Below, piece after piece: positions 30,533-41,860 of a stretch of 64,000 nt of DNA. How positions within the stretch are numbered: the stretch's first letter is position 1; each line of letters opens with the position of its first letter. The position numbers and the translations under genes were made by a program. The DNA is taken from assembly GCF_905147045.1 (NCBI RefSeq), contig NC_065898.1, forward strand, positions 12,152,001 through 12,216,000, read 5' to 3'. Source of the DNA: Nymphalis io (lineage: Eukaryota > Arthropoda > Insecta > Lepidoptera > Nymphalidae). Below the pieces are notes generated by a model. It ran no database searches and was not told the DNA's origin. It saw only the letters and a list, made by a program, of their open reading frames with translations.

Positions 30533-31748
30533 ATTAAAGATTATGCGTTACAAAATCGCTTTGCAGTAGCTGATCTATATTCTATTTATTCGTCTGTGAT
30601 GCTGTAGTTTTAAAAACCAATCAATATAAGCTCGTGTCAAGCACTTGAAAACTTAATTGGCACAACAGCTTTGGCACGATATGTTACGGGATCAAGCGCT
30701 TTTGTGTCGCAATTTTTAAATCGCTCTTCAATTTTGTAGTTTTATGTTGCATAAAATGTAATTTCCTCATCCAGTCTTTAAAAACAAAAACAAAATCGTA
30801 AATCAATAAATAAGCTTGATATATTCTACGGTATTCTGTAGCCGTGGTCATAAATATGTCAGTTTCATTCAGATATCAGATAATAAATATATTTTTTACT
30901 CTTTCATTTTTATAGCTGTAAAATAGTTTTAAGTATATTAAATAAATATGAATACTGTCTAGTTAACAGTCTTCAAATTTGAAGTTAAGCGAATATTGCT
31001 CAAGTTAAACTTATATTCATATTTTTCTCATCAATTAAGTAAACACTTGATGTTTTTTGTAAGGTTTCGACTTGACAAATGAAATTTTGTTGTTGTGTTA
31101 TTTTTCTTGACTGTTTTGTTACATTATTCATGTTTTAATTCTGGTATTTCTTTCTGTCTTTCCTTATACGTTGTTTTTGTAAAGCTGACAACCAATTTAT
31201 TTGACATCGTACTATTTAATAATTATGTATTGTAACAATACAGATAATTGATTTCTTGAAAGAAAAAATAATATATATATATATATATAAAATGTAATAT
31301 ATTTTTTAATTTTAATAAAATACAATCGAAAAATTAAATTAAATTAAAATACTCTGCATTATTATACACAAAATTTACACTGAAGAAATTTGTATGTAAT
31401 ACAATTGTAGGAACTGATAACAAAAATTAATAGCATCTAATAGGTTTAACTAAAACCTCGAAATATATATAAAAAGCAAAAACACCATTTTTTCCATAAA
31501 AATCAGTACAATACAACAAGGGAGTCATAAACGACTTTGATATCACGTGAAAAGTAAACAATTATGCTAACCGAGTCTTATGTTTCAAATCCACTGAGTT
31601 GACTTCTAAATAACATGAATAAATAAGTAAAAATTTAATAAGATTAATACATAACAAAACACTATAATAATGTCACCTGTTTCTTGTAATTAAGATTTTG
31701 AGAAAATATATCAAATGAGTCTAAAATTAAGGATACATTAAATCACTT
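30533..31748. other. AT-rich with an (AT)n run
   Basis: No family match. An (AT)n microsatellite lies at about 31270-31289. Confidence 0.5.
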
Positions 31749-31760
31749 TCTATAGCAAAA

Positions 31761-32118
31761 TCTGCCTCGTGTGTCTAGTGGCTTAATTTAAGGCCGCAGA
31801 CCCGGAGGTCCTGGGTTCAATTCCCATGTCTGGCCAATAAAAAAAAGTTATTGGGTTGTTTCTTTCAGAAAGTTCTCAGTAGCAGCCTGGAGTCTGGAAG
31901 TTGGAAGTATATACACTCCCGTGCCTCACTCCCTTGAACTCTATCCGGTTGTGTCGGATTGCCGTCCCATCGGATTATGATATTTAGGGAATAGAAAGTG
32001 CATCTGTGTTTGCGCACACACTTGTGCACTATAATATGTCCTGCGCAGTTGGCTAATCTCTCTTGAGATTGACCGCCTTGGCCAAAATCGTTCTGGAAGA
32101 CCTTACTATTATTATTAA
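31761..32118 (+). mobile_element. Fam-C SINE, full length, with 11-bp TSD
   Basis: The head CTGCCTCGTGTGTCTAGTGG and B box GGGTTCAATTCCC are clear. The body has a deletion of the AAAGCACGTAAAGCCGTTGG section. The end is GACCGCCTTGGCC and TTACTATTATTATTAA. CTATAGCAAAA is duplicated at 31750-31760 and 32119-32129. Confidence 0.92.
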
Positions 32119-32129
32119 CTATAGCAAAA

Positions 32130-32627
32130 CATTGTTTGTTCTTACAAAAGTTATACTTAAACGTCTTACAAGATAAATGAATTGCCGTAACTATCCTTTC
32201 AATTCCAACGCCTCATTTAACCAGAGCCCCGAGATCCGTTGTTTCACTATTCTAATAAATAGTCTGCCGCAGTGGTCTAAATAGGAATTAGGTTTCATTC
32301 GAAAGCTATTTGACCCGAATACGATTATAGACCAGACGTTGAAAAGGTCAAACCTTTGTTAAAAATGGCACTCGAGTATCGGCAAGTCATTTTTCATTAT
32401 TTTAAAATGTTACCTACATTTTAATTTTTATAATGGATATTTTATTACTGAGAAGTCTGATACAAGTCGAAAGTATAAATCGCTCGTGCACAAATAATGC
32501 CCGATGGGTTGGTGGCAAGAATACTACGCCTAGACTAGTACACATGTCATGGCCACTTTTATGTCAATTTGCGAATGCAAGTGATAGGTTTCAGTTAATT
32601 GTAAGCAAATGATGATAATTTTCTCCT
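32130..32627. other. Nothing recognised
   Basis: No feature was recognised. Confidence 0.5.
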
Positions 32628-32800
32628 GATCAATTTCGGCCATTGCGACCATTGAAGAGAGACTACACCGATATTGTACATAAGTTTATGAGGAAACATA
32701 GTAAGTGCACACTCTATTCTCTCACTCAGATCATTCAATGGAGTGGCAATCTGACATAACTGGTAAATTAGGAAGTAGTCTTTACGTGCTGTTCATGACG
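32628..32800 (-). mobile_element. Fam-C SINE, 3' half, old
   Basis: ATCAATTTCGGCCATTGCGA, AGTGCACACTCTATTCTCTC and AGTCTTTACGTGCTG match the complement of the Fam-C 3' half with scattered substitutions. Confidence 0.65.
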
Positions 32801-33062
32801 CTATCTAATCTACGATTGGAACCAACGTATGTTAGCCAATAGTAATAACCAGCTAAAATCAGCTTCAGATAAATTGAAAATATTTTATTTCCAAATCCAA
32901 AATCAAAGTTTAATTGTAATGTACACATATCATACATTAGTATGATTAAATTATTATTCAATGAACAGCTTAACCGGTTTTATATGTATCATGATAATCA
33001 ATCAAGCTTCAATAAAGGAAGCATTACAACAGTATAATTATAGAATTGTAATATTATTTGTA

Positions 33063-33341
33063 TAGCCGAGATAACACAGTGGTTAGAACACGTGAATCTT
33101 ACCGATGATTGAAGATTCAAAGCTAAGCAAGCACCACTGAATTTTGTTCAAAATTGATCTCGTATTTTGCGATGGAGAATTACATCGTGAGAAAATCTGC
33201 ACATGTCAATGATAAAACTGCCACCTGTGTATCCACCAACCAGCCTCGGAGCAGCGTGGGGATAATTTACAAACTTTCTCCTTAACATAATACAAGATCT
33301 TGCCCCAGCAGAGGAACCTTTATAGGCTTTTTACTTACTTT
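33063..33341 (+). mobile_element. Fam-B SINE, full length but old
   Basis: GCCGAGATAACACAGTGGTT (A box), a mutated B box (GATTCAAAGCTAAG), the body, and CTTGCCCCAGCAGAGGAACC at the end. It is heavily diverged. Confidence 0.75.
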
Positions 33342-33999
33342 CATTTGTAACAAATACTGTAATACTTGGTATCTGAATCAACGCTTTAGACACAAATAAG
33401 ACTGTGATATAACCTTGTATTTTACCTAAAGGATTATTAAAGATATCGCCATATTCGAAAGAATACTTTATTTCCTAAAAGATATGGTCTATTTTGTGAT
33501 AAGCTATACAACTTACTTTGAAACAGAAAACCTCGCTTCATTGGATCGCTCGCTTCATTAATTTCAAAGTTATCTCATGTTGTTTATTTTTAAACCAAAC
33601 TAGTGAAGATAGGTGACGTGTTACTTCAACAAGATAAGGATTTGTTACACATTTTTTCTTGCTATTTCTTTGTTAATATAACTATTTTTTAAATTTTAAT
33701 TTCATAACTATAACTTATAAACAACTTCATACAGGTGCTTCTTTTAATTTTTTCAATTTATTGTTCTGAACAATTTTTATATTCAGAAAGAATTAACATA
33801 GCACGGTATATTTGTGACGTTGCATAAATCTAAGGACCTGGTGCGAAGGTGCTTTATTAATAAAATACCTTAATTGTATTTACCAACAACATTATGTTGC
33901 TGCTTATAAACCTCTAATCTTTTTCTAATTGGACTGATAGATCCTAAGATTAATCCACGTTCAAGCTGACAACTAAACTCTTCGGTTTTATATAATCGT
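33342..33999. other. AT-rich, nothing recognised
   Basis: No feature was recognised. Confidence 0.5.
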
Positions 34000-34296
34000 T
34001 TTTTTATAGTATATTTTAATGCGGACCACCTGACGGTAAGATGTGGATGGATGGAAGGATGTGGGCCACCTAATGGTAAGTGGTCACCAACGCCATTGGC
34101 TCTATAAGAAATGTTAACCATCGCTTACATTGCCAACGCGCCACCAACCTTGGGAGCTATGTTATGTCCCTTATACCTGTAATTACACTTGCTCACTCAC
34201 CTTTCAAACCGGAACACAACAATACCAAGTACAGCTGTTTTGCGGTAGAATATCTGATGAGTGGCTAGTACCCACCCAAATGACTACCACCAGTAG
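34000..34296 (-). mobile_element. Fam-A with duplicated hairpin segment
   Basis: A minus-orientation copy with two tandem versions of the tail hairpin region: GACCACCTGACGGTAAGATG at about 34024 and GGGCCACCTAATGGTAAGTG at about 34063. GGATGGATGGAAGG lies between them. The head ends ACTACCACCAG. A short (GAATA)n run follows at 34297-34312. Confidence 0.85.
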
Positions 34297-34315
34297 AATA
34301 GAATAGAATATATAT

Positions 34316-34737
34316 AATAGAATCGTATACAGCTCCTCTGACATAAGCTGGGAGTTTTCATCTTAGTAAATGGTAGTGTGTATAAACATAAAACCATGAG
34401 TCACAGTAATACTAGTTATATAAACACACATGTTTATGTATTTATAAATGTGGTATAGATTTTTGAATCATTGTAATGTTTTCAGTGTCAATGTTATAAA
34501 TCATACGATAAGTACTAGCAGTATGCTCACACTCACAAATGCTAGTTTTCAAAGGTGATGTATGGATTGCTAGGAAAAAATATTTTAAGCTGTCATCAAC
34601 GCCCATTATATTTGAATCTTCGAAGATAAATGTTTGTAGAATCTAAATGTAAAGATGAATAAGATATTTTATATAAACAAGTTATATATTCGTTTATTTA
34701 AAACATTAGTTGTAAAAAGAAGATGTTACATCTGCAT
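34316..34737. other. Nothing recognised
   Basis: AT-rich; no feature was recognised. Confidence 0.5.
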
Positions 34738-34748
34738 TACGATGTACT

Positions 34749-34821
34749 GAGCTCTAAACCTTCTCTTCAAAAGGGAGAGGAGGCCTTAGCCCAGCAGTGT
34801 GACATTAACAGGCTGTTACTG
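34749..34821 (+). mobile_element. Fam-B SINE, 5'-truncated 73-bp insertion with TSD
   Basis: Only the tail is present, from GAGCTCTAAACCTTCTCTTC to GACATTAACAGGCTGTTACT. TACGATGTACT is duplicated at 34738-34748 and 34822-34832. The truncation therefore happened at integration. Confidence 0.9.
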
Positions 34822-34937
34822 TACGATGTACTAAGATAATATAGAAAATATTTGTGGTGAGTTACTCTTTTTAGTCGATTTCAAATATAAATAAAACTTA
34901 TAATTCAATTAATTTTACAGCTATATAAACATGCATA

Positions 34938-35250
34938 CAACTCGACTGAAGTCGAGATGGCCCAGTGGTAAGAACGCGTAAATCTTAACCGATGAACGTG
35001 GGTTCAAACCTGGGCAAGCACCTCTGAATTTTCATGTGCTTAATTTCTGTTTATAATTCATCTCGTGCTTTTCGGTGAACGAAAACATCGTGAGGAAACC
35101 TGCATGTGTCTAATTTCATCGAAATTCTGCCACATGTGTATTCCACCAACCCGCATTGGAGCAGCGTGGTGGAATAAGCTCCAAACCTTCTCCTCAAATA
35201 GGGAGAGGAGGCCTTAGCCTAGCAGTGGGACATTTATAGGTTGTTACTTT
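34938..35250 (+). mobile_element. Fam-B SINE, full length, with 12-bp TSD
   Basis: TAAACATGCATA occurs at 34926-34937 and 35251-35262. The head GTCGAGATGGCCCAGTGG is preceded by 13 extra bases inside the TSD, which may be an extended 5' end. The body and tail are near consensus. Confidence 0.92.
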
Positions 35251-35436
35251 TAAACATGCATAATTATTGATTTGGATCGCTAAATATAAAGAAATCAGAA
35301 CGAATAACATGATGTTAAAAGTTATTTAAATTTTAAAATTGGAATACAAGTTGATTTTGATGTTATTCTATAGACGATTAATTTAGCTTTAGTTGATTTT
35401 ATGATCTTGTGACCCGAAATAATGCATTTTTTTCTT

Positions 35437-35583
35437 TAAACGAACTGTGAAGAGGCATCTTGCAGGCTGGCAAGGTGGGGACAGCTAGTGCAGAACATTC
35501 TTCCCGACTGTACTGGCCGTCGTCGCATTTGGACTCTACTACCACTTACCATCAGGTGGAGTGGATTCATTTGCTTACCCGGT
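35437..35583 (+). mobile_element. LINE-1 3' fragment
   Basis: Starts AACTGTGAAGAGGCATCTTG at the end of the LINE-1 ORF and runs through the hairpin, where one outer arm is mutated (AGTGGATTC). It stops at TTGCTTACCCGG without an A tail. Confidence 0.85.
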
Positions 35584-35839
35584 TGTTGAACGAACTTACA
35601 ATCTCATATACATGGGCGACGACAACCCCTGAATATAATTAATTATTAATAATAAAATTATTATCTTTGACCAATTTGCTATTAATATTAAATGATCGTT
35701 ATATCTTTGTCAGTAATTATACATTTATATTGTTTACGTAAATCTATTATTTAATAAATGTTGAATATATATTAATGAATAGTTAAAAATCAAAAGATAA
35801 AATGTAATATTACAATATGTAGATTGGGTTAGGGAACCA

Positions 35840-35941
35840 AAATCGTAACACAACAATACAGTGCTGTGTAGCAACTACTGCTGATGATTGGTTGGTAGTA
35901 CTGAACCAGGCAGGATTGCACAGAACCTTACCACAAATCAG
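35840..35941 (-). mobile_element. Fam-A head, old
   Basis: ACAACAATACAGTGCTG, TACTGCTGATGATTGGTTGG and GATTGCACAGAACCTTACCA align with the complement of the Fam-A 5' third. Confidence 0.55.
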
Positions 35942-36137
35942 CTGTAACAAATGTTCGATCGACATCAATTATTGTAAATTGAGCTATTGTTACCGTATTA
36001 GCTATGAGTTCATCGCAAGTGTGGCGCTAGTATAATGGCTCCTTAATTATTCAGAACTCAATATACCTTTGTTAAAAGACATAAGACGGTCCACTTAGTT
36101 AATGAATAGCCTGCTAATTACCCTAAATATGTACTTA

Positions 36138-36202
36138 TATAATTATATATTTTCTTACATTTAAAGTGGTTAACTTTAAATGTAAGAAAATATATAATTA
36201 TA
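36138..36202. repeat. Perfect 30-bp inverted repeat with 5-nt loop
   Basis: The left arm 36138-36167 and right arm 36173-36202 are exact reverse complements with no mismatch. The loop is GGTTA. It does not belong to any family seen here. Confidence 0.95.
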
Positions 36203-36372
36203 AAATTAACTTTGAACACACTTTACCTCATGTCTGTTATGATTTTCATAAATACATTAGTTTTATATGAATAATAATAGCTGCTAATTTTATTAAGTAG
36301 TTCTTAGGACTTCGTCTGCATGAGATGTGTTCTGCCCTGCTATGACGTTTTGATTCCTTAAATATCATTTAC

Positions 36373-36648
36373 CTGGTAGGGCTTTGTGCAGGCGTGGGTG
36401 GACATCACCCACTCACCAAATATTCTGCCGCTAAGCAGCAATACTTAGTATTGTTGCGTTCCGGTTTGAGGGGTGAGTGAGCCAGTGTAACTATAAGCAC
36501 AAGGAACAACATCTCAGTTGCCTAGGTTGGTGGCGCAGTGGCAATGTAAGGAACGGTTATTATTTCTTACCTCGCCAATGTCTATGGGCGTTGGTGACCA
36601 ATTACCATAAGATGGTAATTTGCTCGTCCACCTACCAATAACATAAAA
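36373..36648 (+). mobile_element. Fam-A copy, diverged
   Basis: CTGGTAGGGCTTTGTGCAGG to ACCTACCAATAACATAAAAAG. The hairpin is changed (ACCAATTACCATAAGATGG). It ends about 30 bp before the LINE-1 poly-T. Confidence 0.85.
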
Positions 36649-36677
36649 AGAAACAAACAAACAATCATAAACTGTTT

Positions 36678-39600
36678 TTTTTTTTTTTTTATATCGCCGG
36701 GAGGGCAAATGACTCTACTCCACCTGATGGTAAGTGGTAGTAGAGTCCAAACGCGACGACGGCCAGTACAGACGGGAAAAACGTTCTGCACTAGCCGCCT
36801 TCGCCTTGCCGGCCCGCAAGATGCCTCTTCACGCCTCGTTTGAAGGAACCCGGGTTGTAAGAGGAGGGGAATACGTGAGCTGGTAAGGAATTCCATTTTT
36901 TGGAAGTGCGACAAAGAAAGGAGTTGCCAAATTTCTTTGTTCGCGATGGAATTGATGTCACAGTTAGGCGGTGACATCGAGAACCAGCTCGCGTGGACTT
37001 AAGAAGGAAGGGGGAAGCAGGAATTAGAGAGAATAATTCCTCAGAGCACTCGCCGTGATACAGTCGATAGAAAGCGCTCAGTGCTGCTATCTCACGACGC
37101 AATTGTAAAGGTTCAAGGGTGTTTGTGACCTTTATCTCGCCAATAATGCGTACGGCACGTCGCTGCAACCGGTCCAAGGCCTCAAGTAGGTACTTAGCGG
37201 AGCCATCCCAAAGGTGCGAGCAATATTCCACGCAAGACCGTACCTGTGTTTTGTACAGCAGGCACAGTTGTTGTGGCGTGAAAAAGCGCCGCACCTTGTT
37301 CAGAACTCCGAGTTTCCGTGAAGCTGTTTTTATAACAGCCTCGATGTAATCCCTTGGACTAAGGTCGCAGCGAACGTCAATCCCCAGCATGGCGATTTTG
37401 CTTTGCATCACCAGCGGAGTACCACAGAGGGAGGGAAGAGGGGAAAATGTTGACTTTTTCGCTGTGAGAGCGCATACCTGTGTTTTCTTGGCATTAAACT
37501 CAACAAGATTATCAGAGCCCCATTTGGCGATGAGATCTAACGTCCTATCGAGTTCAATGACAAGATTCTCCCGCCTCTCCTCAGTTTCCGCCCGCCCAGC
37601 CACTGCGCGTCCGTGGTATCCACCATGCACTGTACTATCATCTGCATAGCAATGTATGTTCCCAAGGGAGAGCATATCATTGATATGCAAAAGAAAGAGT
37701 GTGGGAGATAGCACAGATCCCTGGGGGACCCCAGCATTCACTACATAGAATTGTGAAGCGTAACCATCTACTAAAACACGAAGGCTACGCTTGTGTAGGA
37801 AGCTGGCAATCCAGGTGCATAGCTGAGCAGGCAGACCATATGCCGGTAGCTTGGAGAGAAGACTTCTGTGCCAGACCCTGTCGAAAGCCTTGGAGATATC
37901 GAGGCTGACAGCCAACGATTCTCCATGCTTGTCGATAGCTTCATCCCAGAGGTGTGTTACGTACGCTAGAAGATCACCTGTGGACCGTTTTGGTCGAAAC
38001 CCGTACTCACGATCATTAATTAGACAGTGATCTTCTAGGTAATGGATCAGTTGGTTGTTTAAAATCCGTTCCATCACCTTACAAAGTACTGAGGTGATAG
38101 CTATTGGCCGATAATTTGCCGGGTCAGACCGATCCCCTTTTTTGGGAACCGCTTGCACATTAGCTCTTCTCCAAGCCTCCGGCACACTTCCCGAAGAGAG
38201 AGAAAGTTGGAACAGGCGCGTTAACACAGGAGACAGCTCCGCTGCGCACTTCTTCAGCACTATGGCTGGTATTCCATCGGGACCGCTAGCTTTCCGTACA
38301 TCAAGTGATTGCAGCTCCGCACGCACATCACGTTGCCTGATTTTAATGTCAGGCATCGTATGGCCACATGCAGGTATTGTAGGTGGCAGTGCACTACAAT
38401 CATCGATGACGGAATTGTCGGCAAAGAGTTTAGCCAGGAGATCAGCTTGCTCTTGCGGACTGTGAGCTAGCGATCAGTCCGGATTTCTGAGCGGTGGCAG
38501 CGAAGGTTGGCAGAAATTGTTTTGCACAGACTTGGTCAGACGCCAGAAGCTACGGGAGCCCCTAGGATGCGAAACAAGGTCATGACCAATCTGTACAATG
38601 CGCTGTGCATCCGCTCTCGTGTATGCCTTTCTACAGGACTTGGAATTTTTATTATAGTTTGCTTTCAGTGAGTCAATGTTAGATGCCCCGCTAATGCAGC
38701 CGTTGATCCACTTGCGATATGCCGCCTGCTTAGCTGATACAGCATCGGCACATTCACGAGTGAACCAACGGTTACGCGTACTCCTACTGACGAGATCTGA
38801 GCTAGGAATGTAGTATTCCATTCCCAGCATGATCTCGCCAGCAACAGCAGCGGCACTAGCTGTCGGGTCATTCCCACTGAAGCAACGTTCCTTCCAAGGG
38901 ACCGACGCATAGTAATCGCGCATACCGTCCCAATCCGCCGACTTATAGTGCCAAACGCGACGTTTGCATACCGCTAGTGGCGGCAGCTTGGCCTGTGGCA
39001 CTCTGGTAGAAATAAGGCTGTGATCCGAAGAGCCAAGAGGAGCCTGAACCACAACCTGATATTCCACCGGGTGAGAAGTCAGCAGAAGGTCCAGTAGAGA
39101 AGGTGCTTGCCCATCAATGTCTGGGATCCTGGTGGGCTGATCAACCAGTTGGGTCAAGTCATGTGTGAGAGCAAAAGCATGAGCAGTCCTTCCAGCATGG
39201 TCAGTTTTGAGGGATTTCAACCAGGATTCGTGGTGAGCATTAAAGTCCCCCAAAAACACCAATTCCGCGTTAGGAAATTGCTCTTGCGCAGCATCTGCCA
39301 CCCGACTAAGATGGTCAAATAGTCGGCTTGTCTCCAAGTCACCATTGTGGGATCTGTAGAGGCACACGTAGACTCGGCTCTGACGAACCAGGTCCACACG
39401 TACCACCAACATGGAGAAGGAGGGGTCCTCCAAGCAGCGCAGTCGGTGACAGCAAACATCCGTCCTGACGAACAAGCATACTCCGGCTTTCGCTTTGAAG
39501 GATTCTTCAAGCGTGTAGCCGGGATAATTAAGGTAGCTGGTATCGGCAGGAAGGAGTATTTGTGTCTCCGTGAGAAACAACATTGCTGGCCGTGCTGTCT

Positions 39601-39850
39601 CGAGATGGTGGTGGACAGCGTTGAGGTTAGTGTGGAGTCCTCGGATGTTAGAGAACTCGACCTCAAACAGCGAGGGTATGGTGGGGGTGAGCACCGCTGT
39701 ACGACCGTTATTTCTTTTTTGTTGCGCCATTTGGGAGAAATTAAATGGAAAAGAGACGTGAAGCGAGCGATGTATTGCCACGATAGGGATGGGCAAAGTG
39801 TGGAGGCGTGTTTCCCCAAGTGGTTGCCAAAAGGTCTAACGTTGCCAAAC
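36678..39850 (-). mobile_element. LINE-1, nearly intact jockey/CR1-group retrotransposon
   Basis: About 3.17 kb from an A tail (poly-T at 36678-36690) to just upstream of the ORF start. The 3' UTR of about 100 bp holds the CCAC-TTACCATCAG-GTGG hairpin inside a 9-bp outer stem. The ORF spans 36791-39796. No ORF1 (gag-like) is visible upstream, so the copy is probably 5'-truncated near the ORF2 start. AAACTG at both flanks (36671 and 39847) is a possible short TSD but may be chance. The exact clade needs a phylogeny. Confidence 0.9.
36791..39796 (-). pseudogene. LINE-1 APE endonuclease-RT polyprotein with one in-frame stop
   Basis: A single frame of about 1000 codons is interrupted only by TGA at 38474-38476, where the copy at 26978-29503 has GGA. 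The endonuclease half (39796 down to 38477) shows SNIRG near residue 50, catalytic LTE77TQ, GD184FN186 and SSD258H259. The RT half, counted from its first Met at 38356, shows the SDPANYRPIAI block, LD153ISKAFD159RVWH (motif A), GVPQGSVLSPTLF at 209-221 and YADD at 237-240. Met23 (MAQQKRNN) is an alternative start. It makes cDNA by target-primed reverse transcription. This copy needs stop readthrough or is dead. Confidence 0.92.
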
Positions 39851-40756
39851 TGTCTAACGTTTTGAAATGGAAGGTAACAAAGGACAGGTTACTCGTGTTT
39901 GTTATTACTTAATAAATAATAAGCTTTATACCAATTTTATATCCTTGTTGTTTAAGCAACGAATATAAAAATATTTACTTAGACTATCAAGATCACGAGT
40001 CGCGACGACCAAATAAACAAGAGTAGAACGATCAATGGATAGAACTAGATGTGCTTATGTATTTGTTTTAATATCGATAAAAAATGTTGTCATGTAGCTT
40101 CGATGTATCCCAAAAAATCGGAACCACATTCAACCGAATGCAATGTTACAAAGCGGAGAGCGAAGGTGTTCTACAAATTAGAATAGAATAAAATAAAATA
40201 TGTATTTTTAACAAAAATAATAACATTTTCGGGATTTGAGTTGATTTTCTGAGATAAAAATAGCATATTTGAGATAATAAGAGATTGGCGTCCACTAATA
40301 TTTTATACAAAATGGTACACAGCAACACAGTGACACTGTTTGGCGGTATAAAAAGTTGTGACTGTCACTCAGATTGCCCGAAAACCATTAAAAATACAAT
40401 TCACAAGTATTTAGCTCATGACATAAAGGATTGCAATGTTAGCTTTATAATAAATCTCTAGGAATTAAATACCTTTAAAGAAATTCTTCTAAGCCTGACT
40501 TATAATTAAATTCTGACATACCATTTTTATTACCAATGTAAGAGTATTCGTTTTGAATCTTATTTCTTGGTTATAAAGTGTAATTTTGAATACTTTTATT
40601 AGATTTCATTTACTAATGCTAGCGCACGATCTTGTTTTATGTTATTTAAGAATATTATTACGTAATAATATTATTAAGTATTATGGAGATAAATTATCAT
40701 GTTAGTTCTTAGATATTCTATGTTCTCATCTGACAACGTGTGAATAAAATTTATGC
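39851..40756. other. AT-rich, nothing recognised
   Basis: A possible continuation of LINE-1 5' sequence over the first tens of bases, then ordinary AT-rich DNA. No feature was recognised. Confidence 0.45.
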
Positions 40757-40852
40757 TTAATATTTCTTACGGTGCGAATATCTATGGGCGGTGGTGACCA
40801 CTTACCATCAGGTTGCCCCTCTGCCCATCCACCTAACTATGTTATAAAAAAA
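40757..40852 (+). mobile_element. Fam-A 3' fragment
   Basis: GCTTAATATTTCTTACGGTG through the hairpin (ACCACTTACCATCAGGTTG) to ATGTTATAAAAAAAAA. It is 5'-truncated. Confidence 0.8.
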
Positions 40853-40861
40853 AATACAACT

Positions 40862-40920
40862 ATGTTAAGTACCATGTTCACGCTGGCTCACTTACCTTTA
40901 AACCAGTGTGTTAATAAGGT
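40862..40920 (-). mobile_element. Fam-A middle fragment, inverted
   Basis: GTTAAGTACCATGTTCACGC, then TGGCTCACTTACCTTTAAAC, matches the minus-strand Fam-A middle. It lies tail side to the previous fragment. Confidence 0.6.
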
Positions 40921-40935
40921 ATTGTTTCTAGGTAT

Positions 40936-40993
40936 ACTATTAATTGGCTGCATGCTAAACATCCGCATGCTTAGCATGCAGCCAATTAATAGT
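40936..40993. repeat. Perfect 23-bp inverted repeat with 12-nt loop
   Basis: Arms 40936-40958 and 40971-40993 are exact complements (ACTATTAATTGGCTGCATGC and TAA). The loop ends in a further GCATGC. Confidence 0.95.
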
Positions 40994-40999
40994 TGAACA

Positions 41000-41490
41000 A
41001 AATCCTGTCACCTGTAAAAGCCATCACTAGTTTAATAAATGGAGATAGGATTACACCCCGTATTTGAAGATTATATCAAACGATATGATCAATATGCAAA
41101 ATTCATAACCAATTTCACACCTCAAAGACTCCTTTGATCGATAGAATAACCAACCGGTGTTCTTTAGATCAATAGGAATGCTTCAATAAATTTGAGGCCA
41201 AGACGAAAGGAATATAACTTTATTAAAGTAGACAAACTGAAATTAATATAATAAATAATAATAATGAATAAAAAAGCCAAATAGAAGTCAAATTCAATTT
41301 TTATTCAATATAGATTCATAGCACATACTTATGAATTGTTAAAAAATCTGCTACCGGATTAAAAAGAAACTCTTCAGACCTTAAAAGAACCGGCGATAGA
41401 AACTCAGTGAAAATTCAATTTACTAATAATAGTCATTTACAGGGTATTTTATTAATATTTCCATTTGTAACGGCTTGGAGATGTTCAATA
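41000..41490. other. AT-rich, nothing recognised
   Basis: No feature was recognised. Confidence 0.5.
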
Positions 41491-41493
41491 TTT

Positions 41494-41781
41494 ATACTGG
41501 TGGTAGAGCTTTGTGCAAGCTGTAGGTACCACCCACTCATCAGATATTCTACCGCCAAACAGCAGTACTTGTTATTGTTGTGTTCCGGTTTGAAGGGTGA
41601 GTGAGCCAGTGTAATTACAGGCACAAGGGACATAAAATCTTAGTTCCCAAGGTTGGTGGCGCATTGGCTGTATAAGCGATGGTTGACATTTCTTACAATG
41701 CCAATGTCTAAGGGCGTTTGGTGACCACTTCCCATCAGGTGGCCCATATGCTCGTCCGCCTTCCTATTCCATAAAAAAAAA
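41494..41781 (+). mobile_element. Fam-A, full length, forward arm of an inverted pair
   Basis: ACTGGTGGTAGAGCTTTGTG to CCTATTCCATAAAAAAAAA with a near-intact hairpin (CCACTTCCCATCAGGTGG). A few bases of the head are deleted (GCAAGCTGTAGGTACCACC). Confidence 0.92.
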
Positions 41782-41860
41782 TGAGCAATAGCGTTACATC
41801 GCAATGATCTTAATACTGATTTTAGTAGTTCCTGAGGATAATTGATGATACTTGATCGAG

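Noticed and set aside
39347..39865. 172-codon open frame on the plus strand
   Set aside because: It is the antisense shadow of the LINE-1 endonuclease domain.
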